Source of the DNA: Telluribacter sp035998675
Lineage (GTDB): Bacteria > Bacteroidota > Bacteroidia > Cytophagales > Spirosomataceae
Length of the DNA: 64,000 bases
Assembly: GCF_035998675.1 (NCBI RefSeq)
Contig: NZ_DASYHI010000002.1
Span: 145,046 to 209,045, forward strand
Reading direction: 5' to 3'
The notes beneath the pieces were generated by a model that searched no databases, was not told the origin of the DNA, and worked only from the letters and a program-made list of their open reading frames with translations. This document shows, piece by piece, positions 45,176 to 55,406 of this stretch. Position numbers and translations under genes: made by a program. How positions within the stretch are numbered: the first letter of the stretch is position 1; each line of letters starts with the position of its first letter.

Positions 45176-47242
45176 TTACTGGTTGAAAAGGCCTAAGTCT
45201 GGATTATTCAACATCCCGATTACTGCTGCCCGATCAAGGTATTTATTCATTTTTTCACAGCTTGTTTCGGGTAAAAGCACGCAGGAGTAGCAGGCAGCCA
45301 GATTGAGCCCCATAAATCCTTGTCCCTGGTCTGCAGAAATACATAGTGGATCAGAAGAACACCATCTGGCTTTATCTACCCCTTTTTTGATAATGGAAGA
45401 GAGATAATTTGGCTGACCCTTCTCTACCAGTCCACCCAATGAGCCTTCAGCATCAGACGTAGTGGTATAAATAAGGATTCCATTCATTTCATCATCAGTA
45501 CCTATTTTATCATCACTGCTGCAATAAATAATTTCGGAAAGGGAAGAAAGGCTGTAACCACAATCTTCTGCAAGTTCTTTGAGCAATATATGTGAAAGTG
45601 TATGCAGGAACAGGTAACGCTTAGTAAGGAGCTGGTGATTTTGCTGGAAATCACGGTTTACCAGCTGAAGGTTTGAATTTATGGTATCAAGCCGGTTGTC
45701 ACAATACGTATTGGACCAGGCGTTGAGCCTGTCGTTACTGAACTTTAGCAGAATACCTTCTCCCTTTACTTCTACTGCGGGTAGCTCACGGGTATGGGTA
45801 GGATCTTTTCGGGCATCCTGAATCCGATCAAATTCAAGTCTCTGTGTAGCATTTAGATTATCTGCTGCTTCGGCAAATACCAGTTCTTCGCCTAAAAGTG
45901 GTCTTACCCTCGTGAAACCTTTGTAAACTTTTAGGGCAGAAAGTTTTTCCATCAAGACTACTTCATCCAAAAGACCGTCCTGATCGATTAATGTATTATA
46001 AGCTCCACCAGCAACTTTAGCTTTATTAAACCATACAGTATCATCATCCATTATTGGACCCGTGAATGCCTTAAACTCCTGTTCTCGTAGCAGTACTGCT
46101 TTATTTATGTATCGTTCCTCCGTATTATCTCCAAAGTAATTTTTAATAAAACACTTTACTGAAAAAATGTTGTAATCAAGTTTAAGCAGCTTATGATTTG
46201 GGTTCTTCTCAACATTCTTTAAAAAAAGGTCTCTCCATTGGTCATTGGTATAAACCTGATAGGTATCAGGTGAGTTATCTTTATAGCTTTCAATAGTAGA
46301 ATCCAGAATCTTTTGTACCTCCGGAGGACACTGCTGTTCAAATGAAGTTTTGGGTAATAAAATGCCGCTGTAAATAATTGGAAATATAATATTCCCGGCA
46401 CCCCTTTGCATTGTACGGGGAAACTTTCGTTTGGCCTCATCTGATAGATCTTCACCATTCATTATGGCTTCCGGGGAGGGAATATCATTGATCAATTCCG
46501 TTACATAGGATTCGTTATCATGCCAGCCTTTCCAGGGTTTAGGTAAGTAACCCTTCACATAGTTAAGATAATGACCATGTGCATCCGGGGTAGTAAAAAT
46601 CGCCTGGTCAAATATATCTCCCAGATTTTCAGAAGCGATTAATCTATTACCATTGTGACTTCGGCTTTCAACAATGATATCTCTCAATCCGGCTGAACCA
46701 CCCCTTGATTTAAAATATAGCTTATGGTTTTTCTTGCGTTGTTCCGGGAGACGCCTATGAACGAACCAGTCCCACGGAAAATCCCCTAAGAATCCTTCTT
46801 CAGTTGCGATAACAAAACGCATTGGTACTAACGCTGAACGAATATTAGCCTGATGATTGGTACAATCTATGCAGTTAAAGGCCCTCATACCCTGATCAAA
46901 AGTGACGCCTTCCATAACCATTCTACCCATATCACGTGTAATTTGATGAATTAGACCACATCTTGGGCAATACTGCGCGCCAGGAAAGCGCAGGCCATAT
47001 ACAGATAAATTATTTATCCCATTCTGTAACGGGGGGACAACGAACTGTTCTACCTTAAAGGCTTCTGCAAGACGACTATCTTTAATTATTTGTTTTGCAT
47101 TAGGACTATTTTCATCTGCATTTCCCCAATCTATTTGATTATCATCGTGACAAAGCATGATTAGGGATAGTTCCGGGAAATCAATCATTGAACCCGCCGG
47201 CCATGTATGTATAACCTGTGACTGTCTGATATCGTAGCTCAT
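45176..47242 (-). CDS. drmB: DISARM protein DrmB (DUF1998)
   Basis: A 688-residue protein with a zinc-binding cluster near the N-terminus (YCPRCGLIHQ, about residue 94, and NCIDCTNHQ). The C-terminal DUF1998 domain has FLHTLSHILLKELAEDCGYS, ILIYTTTSDAEGSLGGLVEKG and CYSCVLLPETSCE (about 540-670). DUF1998 in a protein encoded directly after a large helicase is the DrmB signature. DrmB binds DrmA to form the DNA-sensing core of DISARM. It starts two bases after drmA. Confidence 0.88.
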   Translation of the reverse strand: MSYDIRQSQVIHTWPAGSMIDFPELSLIMLCHDDNQIDWGNADENSPNAKQIIKDSRLAEAFKVEQFVVPPLQNGINNLSVYGLRFPGAQYCPRCGLIHQITRDMGRMVMEGVTFDQGMRAFNCIDCTNHQANIRSALVPMRFVIATEEGFLGDFPWDWFVHRRLPEQRKKNHKLYFKSRGGSAGLRDIIVESRSHNGNRLIASENLGDIFDQAIFTTPDAHGHYLNYVKGYLPKPWKGWHDNESYVTELINDIPSPEAIMNGEDLSDEAKRKFPRTMQRGAGNIIFPIIYSGILLPKTSFEQQCPPEVQKILDSTIESYKDNSPDTYQVYTNDQWRDLFLKNVEKNPNHKLLKLDYNIFSVKCFIKNYFGDNTEERYINKAVLLREQEFKAFTGPIMDDDTVWFNKAKVAGGAYNTLIDQDGLLDEVVLMEKLSALKVYKGFTRVRPLLGEELVFAEAADNLNATQRLEFDRIQDARKDPTHTRELPAVEVKGEGILLKFSNDRLNAWSNTYCDNRLDTINSNLQLVNRDFQQNHQLLTKRYLFLHTLSHILLKELAEDCGYSLSSLSEIIYCSSDDKIGTDDEMNGILIYTTTSDAEGSLGGLVEKGQPNYLSSIIKKGVDKARWCSSDPLCISADQGQGFMGLNLAACYSCVLLPETSCEKMNKYLDRAAVIGMLNNPDLGLFNQ

Positions 47243-47244
47243 GT

Positions 47245-50200
47245 CTAATTCCTTTTTATCCTTATTTTAGAAGAAGATTCAACATTTCTTAAAGTCTGCA
47301 TAGTGGGAACATGGTCCTGTAGGAGAGTATCTACAAATTGGGAGGGGGCGTTATAATATGCCTGGGGGTTGTCTATCCGGGTTACCAGAATACCAAGATT
47401 ATGATCGTAATTCATAAAATTTACATAATTAGCCAATCTTCGATTAGCTGCAAGGTTTGACAAATTCTGGAAGCGTCCTCTAATTTCCGATCTGATTTGA
47501 TCTGTTGTATCATGAATGGTTTGTAAGGCATCTCCCTCATATATAACAGCAGCTTTTGCTCTGACATCAGCTATTATCAGATCTATGAAATCTGTATAAG
47601 AATCATGATTAGCATTAAAAACTCCATTTGCTCCCTTTAAAAATAAACTTCTGGTAAGTGCTATCAGAACAGTTGGCAGCACTTTTTCCAGAGCTGGTCG
47701 TGAGAATGGAGTAACGGAGCTTGCTTCTACATGATAGTAATAGGCTTGGTGAAAAGCCTTAAATTGTTCGTAGTGTGAGCGGTCTCTGTTTTTAGTAGGG
47801 GCCAGAAATGTGAATACTACACCCGGGCCTTCCCTTCCAACACGGGAACTTGCCTGTATATACTCTGCGGCGGTTTTAGGTTGCCCATTGACAATCATAG
47901 TATTCAGTCTGGGTATATCTACTCCCACTGAAATCATATTAGTAGCAGGTGCGATTTGTACCGGCTCTGCCTGGTTCCCGAACAGATTTTTAACAGCATC
48001 TCTAAGCGTTATATAATCTTCCGCATTACCAGCATAAGGAAGCCCAGCCTGCTCAAAAAATGCCTGACTTTTGAATGTGCTCCACAAAGGGCCTTGTGCT
48101 GTTAGGAAGTCAGTAATTGTACGAATACCAGCTTCAAAAAGTCGTTTTACAAGAAAGTTATTTTCATCAAGCCCTTTTGGCAAAGTGGTTTTTTCCAGTC
48201 TGTCCAGCCCATTAGTGATATCATCAGCTGACATCACGCTCGACAATTCACAAAGAGTATTATTATTGAAAGGTTTAAAGAACGTACCAAAATGATTCGA
48301 CAGCAGTTTTCGGTATGCTGCAATGTCATCAGTTAAGAATGTTCTGAACTTGCCCAGTTCTTTTAAAGCATTGAAATACATAACCAGTGTATAATGGTTA
48401 TCCAGTATTTCATTATTGAATGGTAGTGCCGGAATTCTTTCCTGCAAAACAGCAGCTAGCCTTATGAGCGCTGTACTGGTAGTTATACCGGAAGGCATAA
48501 ATCCTACATAAAGTCGATTATTAGGGTCTTCAGTAAGCTTTTTGGCATAAAATGAATCATCTGCATCGGTCGCCGGGGGTGGAAATTGTAGAAAGTTGGA
48601 TCTTCCATATAGACGTTTACATTGTTCCTCTGCATTTCTGACAGTAGCGGTAGCTCCAACAACTTTGGAGATGGTTCCACCAGCTTCGCGACACAGTCTG
48701 TCAATGACTATTTCATAAACGCCATATATGGTCCCCAGGGCAGAACTAATCAGATGTAATTCATCCTGGATTATAAGTTCCGGAGATGGATAAAGCCGCT
48801 CAACCTCATTATTATTAAATTCTATGTTGAACAGATTAAAGGCCTCACTTCTCCATGCAAGCTGGACAAACTTATCTACAGTGGAGAACAGTAATGACGG
48901 ACGCTCCTGGTAAATTGTTTGATCAACCTCGTAAACGGGCAGTACCTTTTCCCCATTTTGTCTAAAAGTTGCTCTGGTAACATGAAAATCGCAAAGGGTA
49001 TTTGTACAGGCCATAAGATAACGACCTGTCGGTTGTCCCATATTGTTCAATCGTCTGAAATAGCCCCACCTGCCTGTTACCCGATTGTTTTCTATTTCGC
49101 GTATTAGACGGTTACCACAACATGGACAGGATAGTAAAGGAGGAGAAATTATGAATGTATTAGGTTGCTGGCCACCATTTACGCTCAAAATATATTGACC
49201 ATAGTCAGCTATTTGATCATTCTCCTGATTTGGAGTCATTGACCTTCCCATCCAGATACCATTTGATATTCTTATCGTCCCGTAAGACTTAGGCTCATTT
49301 CTGCGAATAAGATCACAGGAGCAGATCAGGATAGTAGCCCTCTCAAACTGCTGTTTATTTAATAATCGTAATGTATAGCGCATCAAAACAGTTACACCAG
49401 CTCCCTTGTCCGGATCTTTATAGATCCTTAGAGCTGTTAGTCTTCTGTAGAAGATTGTAAAAGCGGTAAGACCAAGATAAGCTTCCGTCTTACCACCACC
49501 AGTAGGGAACCAGATAAGGTCAACTGTGTCCCGATCCTCTGATGAAGGATTTGTTATTCCTTCTACCTGGAATAGCAAAAAAGCAAGCTGGAATGGACGC
49601 CACCGGGCTAGTTTCCTAGAACCAATAGCGTTGTTTATGTTAGTATTCAGCCTACCATTAGCCCATATTTCCCCTGAACCTGCATCATAAGGGATGGCAG
49701 AGTAATCTGGCAGTGCATCATCAAACGCAGCATCATTACTCTGTACACGTCCCGCCTTCCTTCTGTGTTTGCTAAAGTCTGCCAGAACCCTTTGCATAAA
49801 CATAGCTCTGTTAGCATCTTCAAATGCTTTGCGGGCATCACTGTCTTCTGAAAGAATCTCTATGCCCCGCTGCATTCTTGAATACAACTTCCGGCACTGT
49901 ACCAGGTTTAATCGTGCTCTATCCTTAAGTACATTTGCCTGAATCGAGGTATTTATCTGCTCTTCCTGTGCTTCAATCCACTGTAGGTATATTTCAGTAA
50001 ACTCGATTAATTCCTTTTGAATTTGAACCCACTGATAATCATTATTAATAGATGAGCCACTTAATCTTTTTATGTACAGAACTTCACTGTTTTTGAAAAT
50101 TTCAGGATTAAGATCAACACCATTCACTTTTTCCTGCGGAAGTACCTGGGTGAAAACTTCCTTAACCAGCTTATCTTCAAATTTCCAGTTTACTGATATG

Positions 50201-51048
50201 CCATGCCCCTGAGCATAGATACAGTAATTGCGGTATAATAATTTAAGGTTAAGATCTTCGGGAGAAAGAATATTCAGGTCTGTACGGTCGTCAAACGCTA
50301 TGAGATGGTCAGATGATTTAATGTTGATTCCAGGTTGAAACAGGCAAGCTTGCGGGTTCTTTTGTTGTGGAAAAGAAGCAACTGTGTTATTATTCATTAA
50401 TGTGAAAGTTCTTATTTCCAGCTCTTCCTCTCCGCTCAGCTGCGGGTATGGTCTTGTGGTTACAGCCAGCTTTGCCTGCTCATGGATCCTGACAAAGATA
50501 ATATTACCGTCCTCCGTAAAAGGTAGTCCGTGGAAATTATTGTTGCCATTTCCTAATGTTAATGTAAATTCTTCCGGACGGCGTTGGAAAACAACGACTT
50601 GACGAGTTCCTTCTCCGTTAGCAGCATCTCTTTCGATTGTACGTCTTTCATAAATTGCGAAGTTAACTTTTACTGTTAAAGGTGCTCCTTTGACAGTAAG
50701 TACTGATATGCCCGCAGCGGAAGGACGAAATTTAGTAGTTAATTCCAACTCACCAGAATTACCCACGTCATTTACCTCCTGTGTAAACCTTCTGTTTCTG
50801 ATATTACCATTAGTAAGGTGCGCTACATTATCTGCCACTTCATTGTCTCCTTCTTCCTCATTAATAGCGCCAGTACCCACACTATTGTCATCCTGGTCTT
50901 CAGGAGCGTCCATCTGTGTCAGCTGAGGGAATAATACACCCACAGAATAAAAATCAAGCGGATTCTTCTCAAGAACTTCATTATGTCCACTAATAGGACC
51001 ATGTAAAATTCTGGTTACTTCATTTAAAATTTCTTCTCTAATCATCAT
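47245..51048 (-). CDS. drmA: DISARM helicase DrmA
   Basis: A 1267-residue SF2 helicase. WFPTGGGKTEAYLGLTAFTI is Walker A (about 515-530) and IIQDELHLISSALGTIYGVYE replaces DEAH (about 760). VVGATATVRNAEEQCKRLYG is motif III, and SVGVDIPRLNTMIVNGQPKT with YIQASSRVGREGPG (about 1040-1080) are motifs V and VI. A zinc ribbon (SCPCCGNRL...CTNTLCDF) is inserted near 650-690. The wording and length match DrmA, which scans DNA with DrmB. It is six bases after the NERD helicase gene and two before drmB. Confidence 0.9.
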   Translation of the reverse strand: MMIREEILNEVTRILHGPISGHNEVLEKNPLDFYSVGVLFPQLTQMDAPEDQDDNSVGTGAINEEEGDNEVADNVAHLTNGNIRNRRFTQEVNDVGNSGELELTTKFRPSAAGISVLTVKGAPLTVKVNFAIYERRTIERDAANGEGTRQVVVFQRRPEEFTLTLGNGNNNFHGLPFTEDGNIIFVRIHEQAKLAVTTRPYPQLSGEEELEIRTFTLMNNNTVASFPQQKNPQACLFQPGINIKSSDHLIAFDDRTDLNILSPEDLNLKLLYRNYCIYAQGHGISVNWKFEDKLVKEVFTQVLPQEKVNGVDLNPEIFKNSEVLYIKRLSGSSINNDYQWVQIQKELIEFTEIYLQWIEAQEEQINTSIQANVLKDRARLNLVQCRKLYSRMQRGIEILSEDSDARKAFEDANRAMFMQRVLADFSKHRRKAGRVQSNDAAFDDALPDYSAIPYDAGSGEIWANGRLNTNINNAIGSRKLARWRPFQLAFLLFQVEGITNPSSEDRDTVDLIWFPTGGGKTEAYLGLTAFTIFYRRLTALRIYKDPDKGAGVTVLMRYTLRLLNKQQFERATILICSCDLIRRNEPKSYGTIRISNGIWMGRSMTPNQENDQIADYGQYILSVNGGQQPNTFIISPPLLSCPCCGNRLIREIENNRVTGRWGYFRRLNNMGQPTGRYLMACTNTLCDFHVTRATFRQNGEKVLPVYEVDQTIYQERPSLLFSTVDKFVQLAWRSEAFNLFNIEFNNNEVERLYPSPELIIQDELHLISSALGTIYGVYEIVIDRLCREAGGTISKVVGATATVRNAEEQCKRLYGRSNFLQFPPPATDADDSFYAKKLTEDPNNRLYVGFMPSGITTSTALIRLAAVLQERIPALPFNNEILDNHYTLVMYFNALKELGKFRTFLTDDIAAYRKLLSNHFGTFFKPFNNNTLCELSSVMSADDITNGLDRLEKTTLPKGLDENNFLVKRLFEAGIRTITDFLTAQGPLWSTFKSQAFFEQAGLPYAGNAEDYITLRDAVKNLFGNQAEPVQIAPATNMISVGVDIPRLNTMIVNGQPKTAAEYIQASSRVGREGPGVVFTFLAPTKNRDRSHYEQFKAFHQAYYYHVEASSVTPFSRPALEKVLPTVLIALTRSLFLKGANGVFNANHDSYTDFIDLIIADVRAKAAVIYEGDALQTIHDTTDQIRSEIRGRFQNLSNLAANRRLANYVNFMNYDHNLGILVTRIDNPQAYYNAPSQFVDTLLQDHVPTMQTLRNVESSSKIRIKRN

Positions 51049-51054
51049 AGGGCT

Positions 51055-52803
51055 TCAGATTAAACTGTTTATACGGTCTTCGAATACAGGCTGAAAGAAA
51101 GTATTAATAAAGAAGATGCTTTGTGCTGTTGCTCTTGTGTTAGCAATATAAATGAGTGACATCTGAACTTTATCATGAATATTATAGTCAGCAGGTCCAC
51201 AGATAATTATAAATCTGTTCTCTAGGCCTTTATAGGAATGGATAGTTGATATATTTACTTTTTTAACATTACTAAAAGCTCCCTCAAAATAGAGATTTGG
51301 ATTAGACCGGATGAGAGCTTCAATTTGTCTTTTTTCAAAACAAAGTACAGTTATATCCTTTCTCTGTATACCTTCTTCCTCTTTATTACTGATGATACTA
51401 TTAATCCTGTTCAGGAGATCAATTTCTGATTTGTAAAATCTAATCTCACTTTTCCAGAACTGATCCGTTTTTAAGCAAGGCATCTGCGGAAAGCCCGTCT
51501 GAACCGATGCACGCTGAATAGTCGATAATGTATTGCGGCAGTTTATTTGCAAAACATTTACAAAGCACGGGTACACTTCCCTTAGATACTCAAAATAGCT
51601 GTCAGCATCTCTGTTATAAATATTCTGAAACTCTTTATCCATAAAAAGTGCCCAGTTACCAGAATTAAGACCTCCTTTCAAAAGCTCGTCCAAAGCATCG
51701 AAATGATATTCATTGAGAATATCCTGACCTTCGTCCAGTATGAGATAATCAAAAGATTGCTTTTTAGAATCAGCAAGTTTTCTTACAAAGAGCAATGGTA
51801 GTTCCTGTGACCAGTAATCTTCCCCATTCTGTACAGGCCCAACACTATCATGTACATAGCTATTATCCCGATAGATGCCATGCAGGTGTTTTATTTCAAA
51901 CATACCTTCATCAGATATATGGTTAACTGCCTGAGTATTGAGATATTCGGCGAGATTCTTATTGAAGCACACAAAAAGGGTTCGTTTACCAGAAGTAACT
52001 TTTCGTTTGAGCAATTCAAGAGCCAGCAGTGTTTTACCTGTGCCAGGCCCTCCCATAATAATGCCACCTCTTCCTTCATTATACTTCAGATTATCCAACG
52101 CAAACATTTGCATGGATGTAAGTCGGCTCGTCTCTTTATCGCTTTTAGAGATAAGATCAGAAACGGGCAAGCGAAAATGAAGATCTTTTCTGAAAAACTT
52201 ACTTATGCTGCTTAACTCGAGGCTGCTTATACCAGTGCGATTACGGAACTGCGGGTGCGAAGACCAATAAAGTTTTAATTTTTCAATATATTTAATAAAT
52301 CCATCATTAACTTTTTTGTCAGTGTAATCAAATATCAGTTCCGGATCATATTCCATTTGATCTTTAGTTGACTTCCTGAACTCATCTGGCTTTAAGCAAT
52401 CAGGAAATAGTACACCTATTCCAAATACCAGCCTCTTTGAAACAAATCTTCTTTCAAAGAGGCCAGGAAGTAACCCATCCCTGGTCTGAAATAAAGAGTC
52501 ATATGCCTGCTTGAAGGGATCGCCCTTCTCAGTACCACCCATCACATACCATTGGTTAGATAAAGAATCATATTTTATCTCCCCGCCTTTTACCTCCATA
52601 AATAGGATACATTCACTATCCAGATATACAAAGTCTATCTCACCCTTTACTCGTTTATCACCCGTCTTAGACATATTCAAAGAGTGAAAAAGGTATTTGT
52701 CAGAGTTGTTGAAGTACTTGCTTTCTGTTGCGGCTAGGTATATCTCTTTCTCTGCATGAGAATTGAAGTCATAACCGTTCAATGAGGAGGGGCTGATAGG
52801 CAT
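51055..52803 (-). CDS. NERD-domain nuclease/UvrD-like helicase
   Basis: A 582-residue protein. An N-terminal NERD nuclease-like domain (about 10-115) holds GEIDFVYLDSECILFMEVKGG, that is D, E and VKGG catalytic-type residues. A superfamily 1 helicase follows: GGIIMGGPGTGKTLLALELL (about 250), DYLILDEGQDILNEYHFDAL (about 355), VLQINCRNTLSTIQRA and ISTIHSYKGLENRFIII. The intact NERD motif suggests DNA cutting coupled to unwinding. It lies inside the operon between the drmE-like and drmA genes with gaps of two and six bases. It is not a standard DISARM gene. Confidence 0.85.
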   Translation of the reverse strand: MPISPSSLNGYDFNSHAEKEIYLAATESKYFNNSDKYLFHSLNMSKTGDKRVKGEIDFVYLDSECILFMEVKGGEIKYDSLSNQWYVMGGTEKGDPFKQAYDSLFQTRDGLLPGLFERRFVSKRLVFGIGVLFPDCLKPDEFRKSTKDQMEYDPELIFDYTDKKVNDGFIKYIEKLKLYWSSHPQFRNRTGISSLELSSISKFFRKDLHFRLPVSDLISKSDKETSRLTSMQMFALDNLKYNEGRGGIIMGGPGTGKTLLALELLKRKVTSGKRTLFVCFNKNLAEYLNTQAVNHISDEGMFEIKHLHGIYRDNSYVHDSVGPVQNGEDYWSQELPLLFVRKLADSKKQSFDYLILDEGQDILNEYHFDALDELLKGGLNSGNWALFMDKEFQNIYNRDADSYFEYLREVYPCFVNVLQINCRNTLSTIQRASVQTGFPQMPCLKTDQFWKSEIRFYKSEIDLLNRINSIISNKEEEGIQRKDITVLCFEKRQIEALIRSNPNLYFEGAFSNVKKVNISTIHSYKGLENRFIIICGPADYNIHDKVQMSLIYIANTRATAQSIFFINTFFQPVFEDRINSLI

Positions 52804-52805
52804 TA

Positions 52806-55406
52806 TTAAATATGGTAAATTTTGTATATTTTTTTTATTTCAATATGATTTATGAATTCGTCAAGCAAGGTATTAGTGAATACTTCATCTTCTTCTAAAT
52901 GTATACCATTCAATTGGGCAATAAGCTTTTGCATAGCAGTTCTTATAAATTTTATCTGAATAGACTTTAATTCTGAATTAGCTTTGTCTAGAGAATTTAT
53001 ATCATTTATATCAATAATTCCAACTATATTGAGGGTCAGTAATAACTTTTTAAAGTTATCAGGTCTCCTGGTTTCATTATCTATCCAGTTTACTACAGCA
53101 GCCGGTCCAATTATGAATCCATGTTCTTTTAACTTCTTACAGAAGTATTCGACATCCATACTATTACCTAAATAATTTTTAATTTGCAATCTCCATCTTT
53201 CGTCTAATTTGATGATTTGTCTAAAATTAGGGTTCTTTTTTAGAGATTGCTCCATCAACTCTTTCGCATGAACTCCACTTTTAGTAGTAATTATCTGATC
53301 TCCTTCTTTCAGTTGGATTGTGGGTTTCATTAATTTGTCCACATCCTTAAAGTCTGAATCCTCATATATAAAGAAATTTCTGTTTAAAGGCACAGTAATG
53401 GAAGTGTTGTCATCAAAAAGCATAATACACATACTGACGGGCCCTCTAGGAGTAATAGGGATAATTGGTGAAATGTCTAAGTCATCAACTGGGTCTTCAT
53501 AGTCATCATCAGGTCCATCAATATCATTAGGATTGTTATTGCCATCATTAGCGTTATCAATATCATGCCACCTATAATCTATAGGAATCAATTCATTCAT
53601 TTCATCAACTTGCATATTCGGAGGCACTTCTACCCCCAAAAGTTCATGTTTGGTATTAATATTACCTACCTCTACCTGAAGGTGTCGGTGCCTACGTAAA
53701 GTCCTCATAGTAAATGAATATGATCTGCTATCTAGGACAAAGACCTGCCTATTAGCTAGAATATTGCTTGATACCGTACCAACAAGTTTTCTGTTGCTTG
53801 TTAGGTAAAATATTGCTGTTGGAACTATGTCATTATTTGAGTTAATATTATGTAATTTACTTTTATGGTAACATGTAGCACTTATATTTGGACAGATAGC
53901 ATTTAATCTGCCTTCTATCCACCTTTTATCATCCATATTCGTATTATCAGAAACTATGCATATAGATCCATTAATATTCATGTTCGCTACCAAATCCGAA
54001 ATGCATTGTAACTTGTAGTTGACAAAGTATTCTGGTATGTTGAAAATATCATTTATAAGGCTTTGTGTTTCGATGATAATATTATAGTCTTGGCCGTTGG
54101 CGAACCATCTTATCTGTATTTGGTCAAGTGTGGATAAAAAACTATCTCTGAATACTGTAAAACTATCAGGGTCGTAAAAAGAATTTAGTTTTGTACTCAA
54201 TTCGTTAAGACAACTAATAGGTTTTAATACTTCTCCATTACAAAAGCTTTCTTGTGCTAGTATTCTCCACCTGTATAATAAATTAGTTATTCTTCTATTT
54301 AGATCTTCATATCTGATGCATCCGATATTAGTAACTACAATATTTGCTTCCAAATTCGCATTAGCACCATTGTTTAAAATTTGTTCTTCGACTGGATTTA
54401 ATAACCAAGGGGTATAGTTGATTTGTAAATTAATTAACCTATCATGAATGTATAAATTGTTATTTTTAGTTATTAAATAGATGTTATTTAAATGGTGATT
54501 ATATACTCTTTCAAAATAATTGTCATTCAACCACCTGTACTCTTCATTAAGTCTATCAGATTTATTCCAGCGGTCTGATAACTCATCAAATCCATCTATT
54601 ATTATGGTTTTAATATGATCTAGATCGCCATTTCCTGCCTCTATTATGGCTTCATAAGCTCGGAAGGCATCATGGCGCGCTATCAGTATGGAGACGGGTT
54701 TGTTGCCAGTTTTTCTGGTGTTTGATAGAAGTTGAAATTTTATTTCATCAGGGGAGAAAACTACTTTCTGAATATTTAAATGCTTCCTTAAGTCTGAGTC
54801 CGACACCTTTACGTTTTGAAGAAGACTTTCAAATTTAGAAGTATTTGTGAATATTATAGCCCCCTCATATTCATCATAAGTGGGAGGAATTGGAAAGTTA
54901 AATATATTTCCTTCGACTGCTTTGTCAATTTTTTTAAATGAGCAAATGAGGTCTCGAACATCATGCGCACTTCTGTATTCCCATTGCAATTGATATAAAT
55001 TTGTAAAAGTCATTTTAATAATATGGCCGATACCTGATGTTATTGTTATTTGTCTATTTATGAATTCTACACTTGTAATGCTGCATATGTTTCCTTTGTA
55101 CACAACTTGCTTTTGACCCAGTGTATAATATTGATTTGTAAAGCCATGCTGTGTATTATTCAGCGCTTTGCGGTATTTTCCCATTATAATATAAAATGGA
55201 ATAAGATTTACAATATTATAATCTTCTGGCAGATACAATCCTATAACTCTATTTTGAGGATTGACAGAGTTATTATAGATCATGTAAGGTAGTAAATAAC
55301 GCTCCGTGAAAGTAGGAGTTGTATTATTATTGATACTAAAATATGTATTTGCAAGATCAGGGAAATATGTTTGAATTATTTGAGTAATTAATTCTATATT
55401 AATCAT
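52806..55406 (-). CDS. DrmE-like protein, first gene of DISARM-like operon
   Basis: An 866-residue cytosolic protein with very AT-rich codons. I see no Walker A. The central part has SILIARHDAFRAYEAIIEAG, TIIIDGFDELSDRW (a Walker-B-like strand) and SICIVSDNTNMDD. An acidic, Asn/Asp-rich linker (about 620-650) precedes a C-terminal block with IQLKEGDQIITTKSGVHAKEL, DVEYFCKKLKEHGFIIGPAAV and an NWID-type motif. This layout, its size and its place beside drmA/drmB fit DrmE, the class 2 DISARM protein of unknown function. The call rests on context and weak similarity. Confidence 0.6.
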   Translation of the reverse strand: MINIELITQIIQTYFPDLANTYFSINNNTTPTFTERYLLPYMIYNNSVNPQNRVIGLYLPEDYNIVNLIPFYIIMGKYRKALNNTQHGFTNQYYTLGQKQVVYKGNICSITSVEFINRQITITSGIGHIIKMTFTNLYQLQWEYRSAHDVRDLICSFKKIDKAVEGNIFNFPIPPTYDEYEGAIIFTNTSKFESLLQNVKVSDSDLRKHLNIQKVVFSPDEIKFQLLSNTRKTGNKPVSILIARHDAFRAYEAIIEAGNGDLDHIKTIIIDGFDELSDRWNKSDRLNEEYRWLNDNYFERVYNHHLNNIYLITKNNNLYIHDRLINLQINYTPWLLNPVEEQILNNGANANLEANIVVTNIGCIRYEDLNRRITNLLYRWRILAQESFCNGEVLKPISCLNELSTKLNSFYDPDSFTVFRDSFLSTLDQIQIRWFANGQDYNIIIETQSLINDIFNIPEYFVNYKLQCISDLVANMNINGSICIVSDNTNMDDKRWIEGRLNAICPNISATCYHKSKLHNINSNNDIVPTAIFYLTSNRKLVGTVSSNILANRQVFVLDSRSYSFTMRTLRRHRHLQVEVGNINTKHELLGVEVPPNMQVDEMNELIPIDYRWHDIDNANDGNNNPNDIDGPDDDYEDPVDDLDISPIIPITPRGPVSMCIMLFDDNTSITVPLNRNFFIYEDSDFKDVDKLMKPTIQLKEGDQIITTKSGVHAKELMEQSLKKNPNFRQIIKLDERWRLQIKNYLGNSMDVEYFCKKLKEHGFIIGPAAVVNWIDNETRRPDNFKKLLLTLNIVGIIDINDINSLDKANSELKSIQIKFIRTAMQKLIAQLNGIHLEEDEVFTNTLLDEFINHIEIKKIYKIYHI

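Noticed and set aside
43159..55406. A drmC-type phospholipase D gene
   Set aside because: No paired HKD motifs were found in any protein of the operon.
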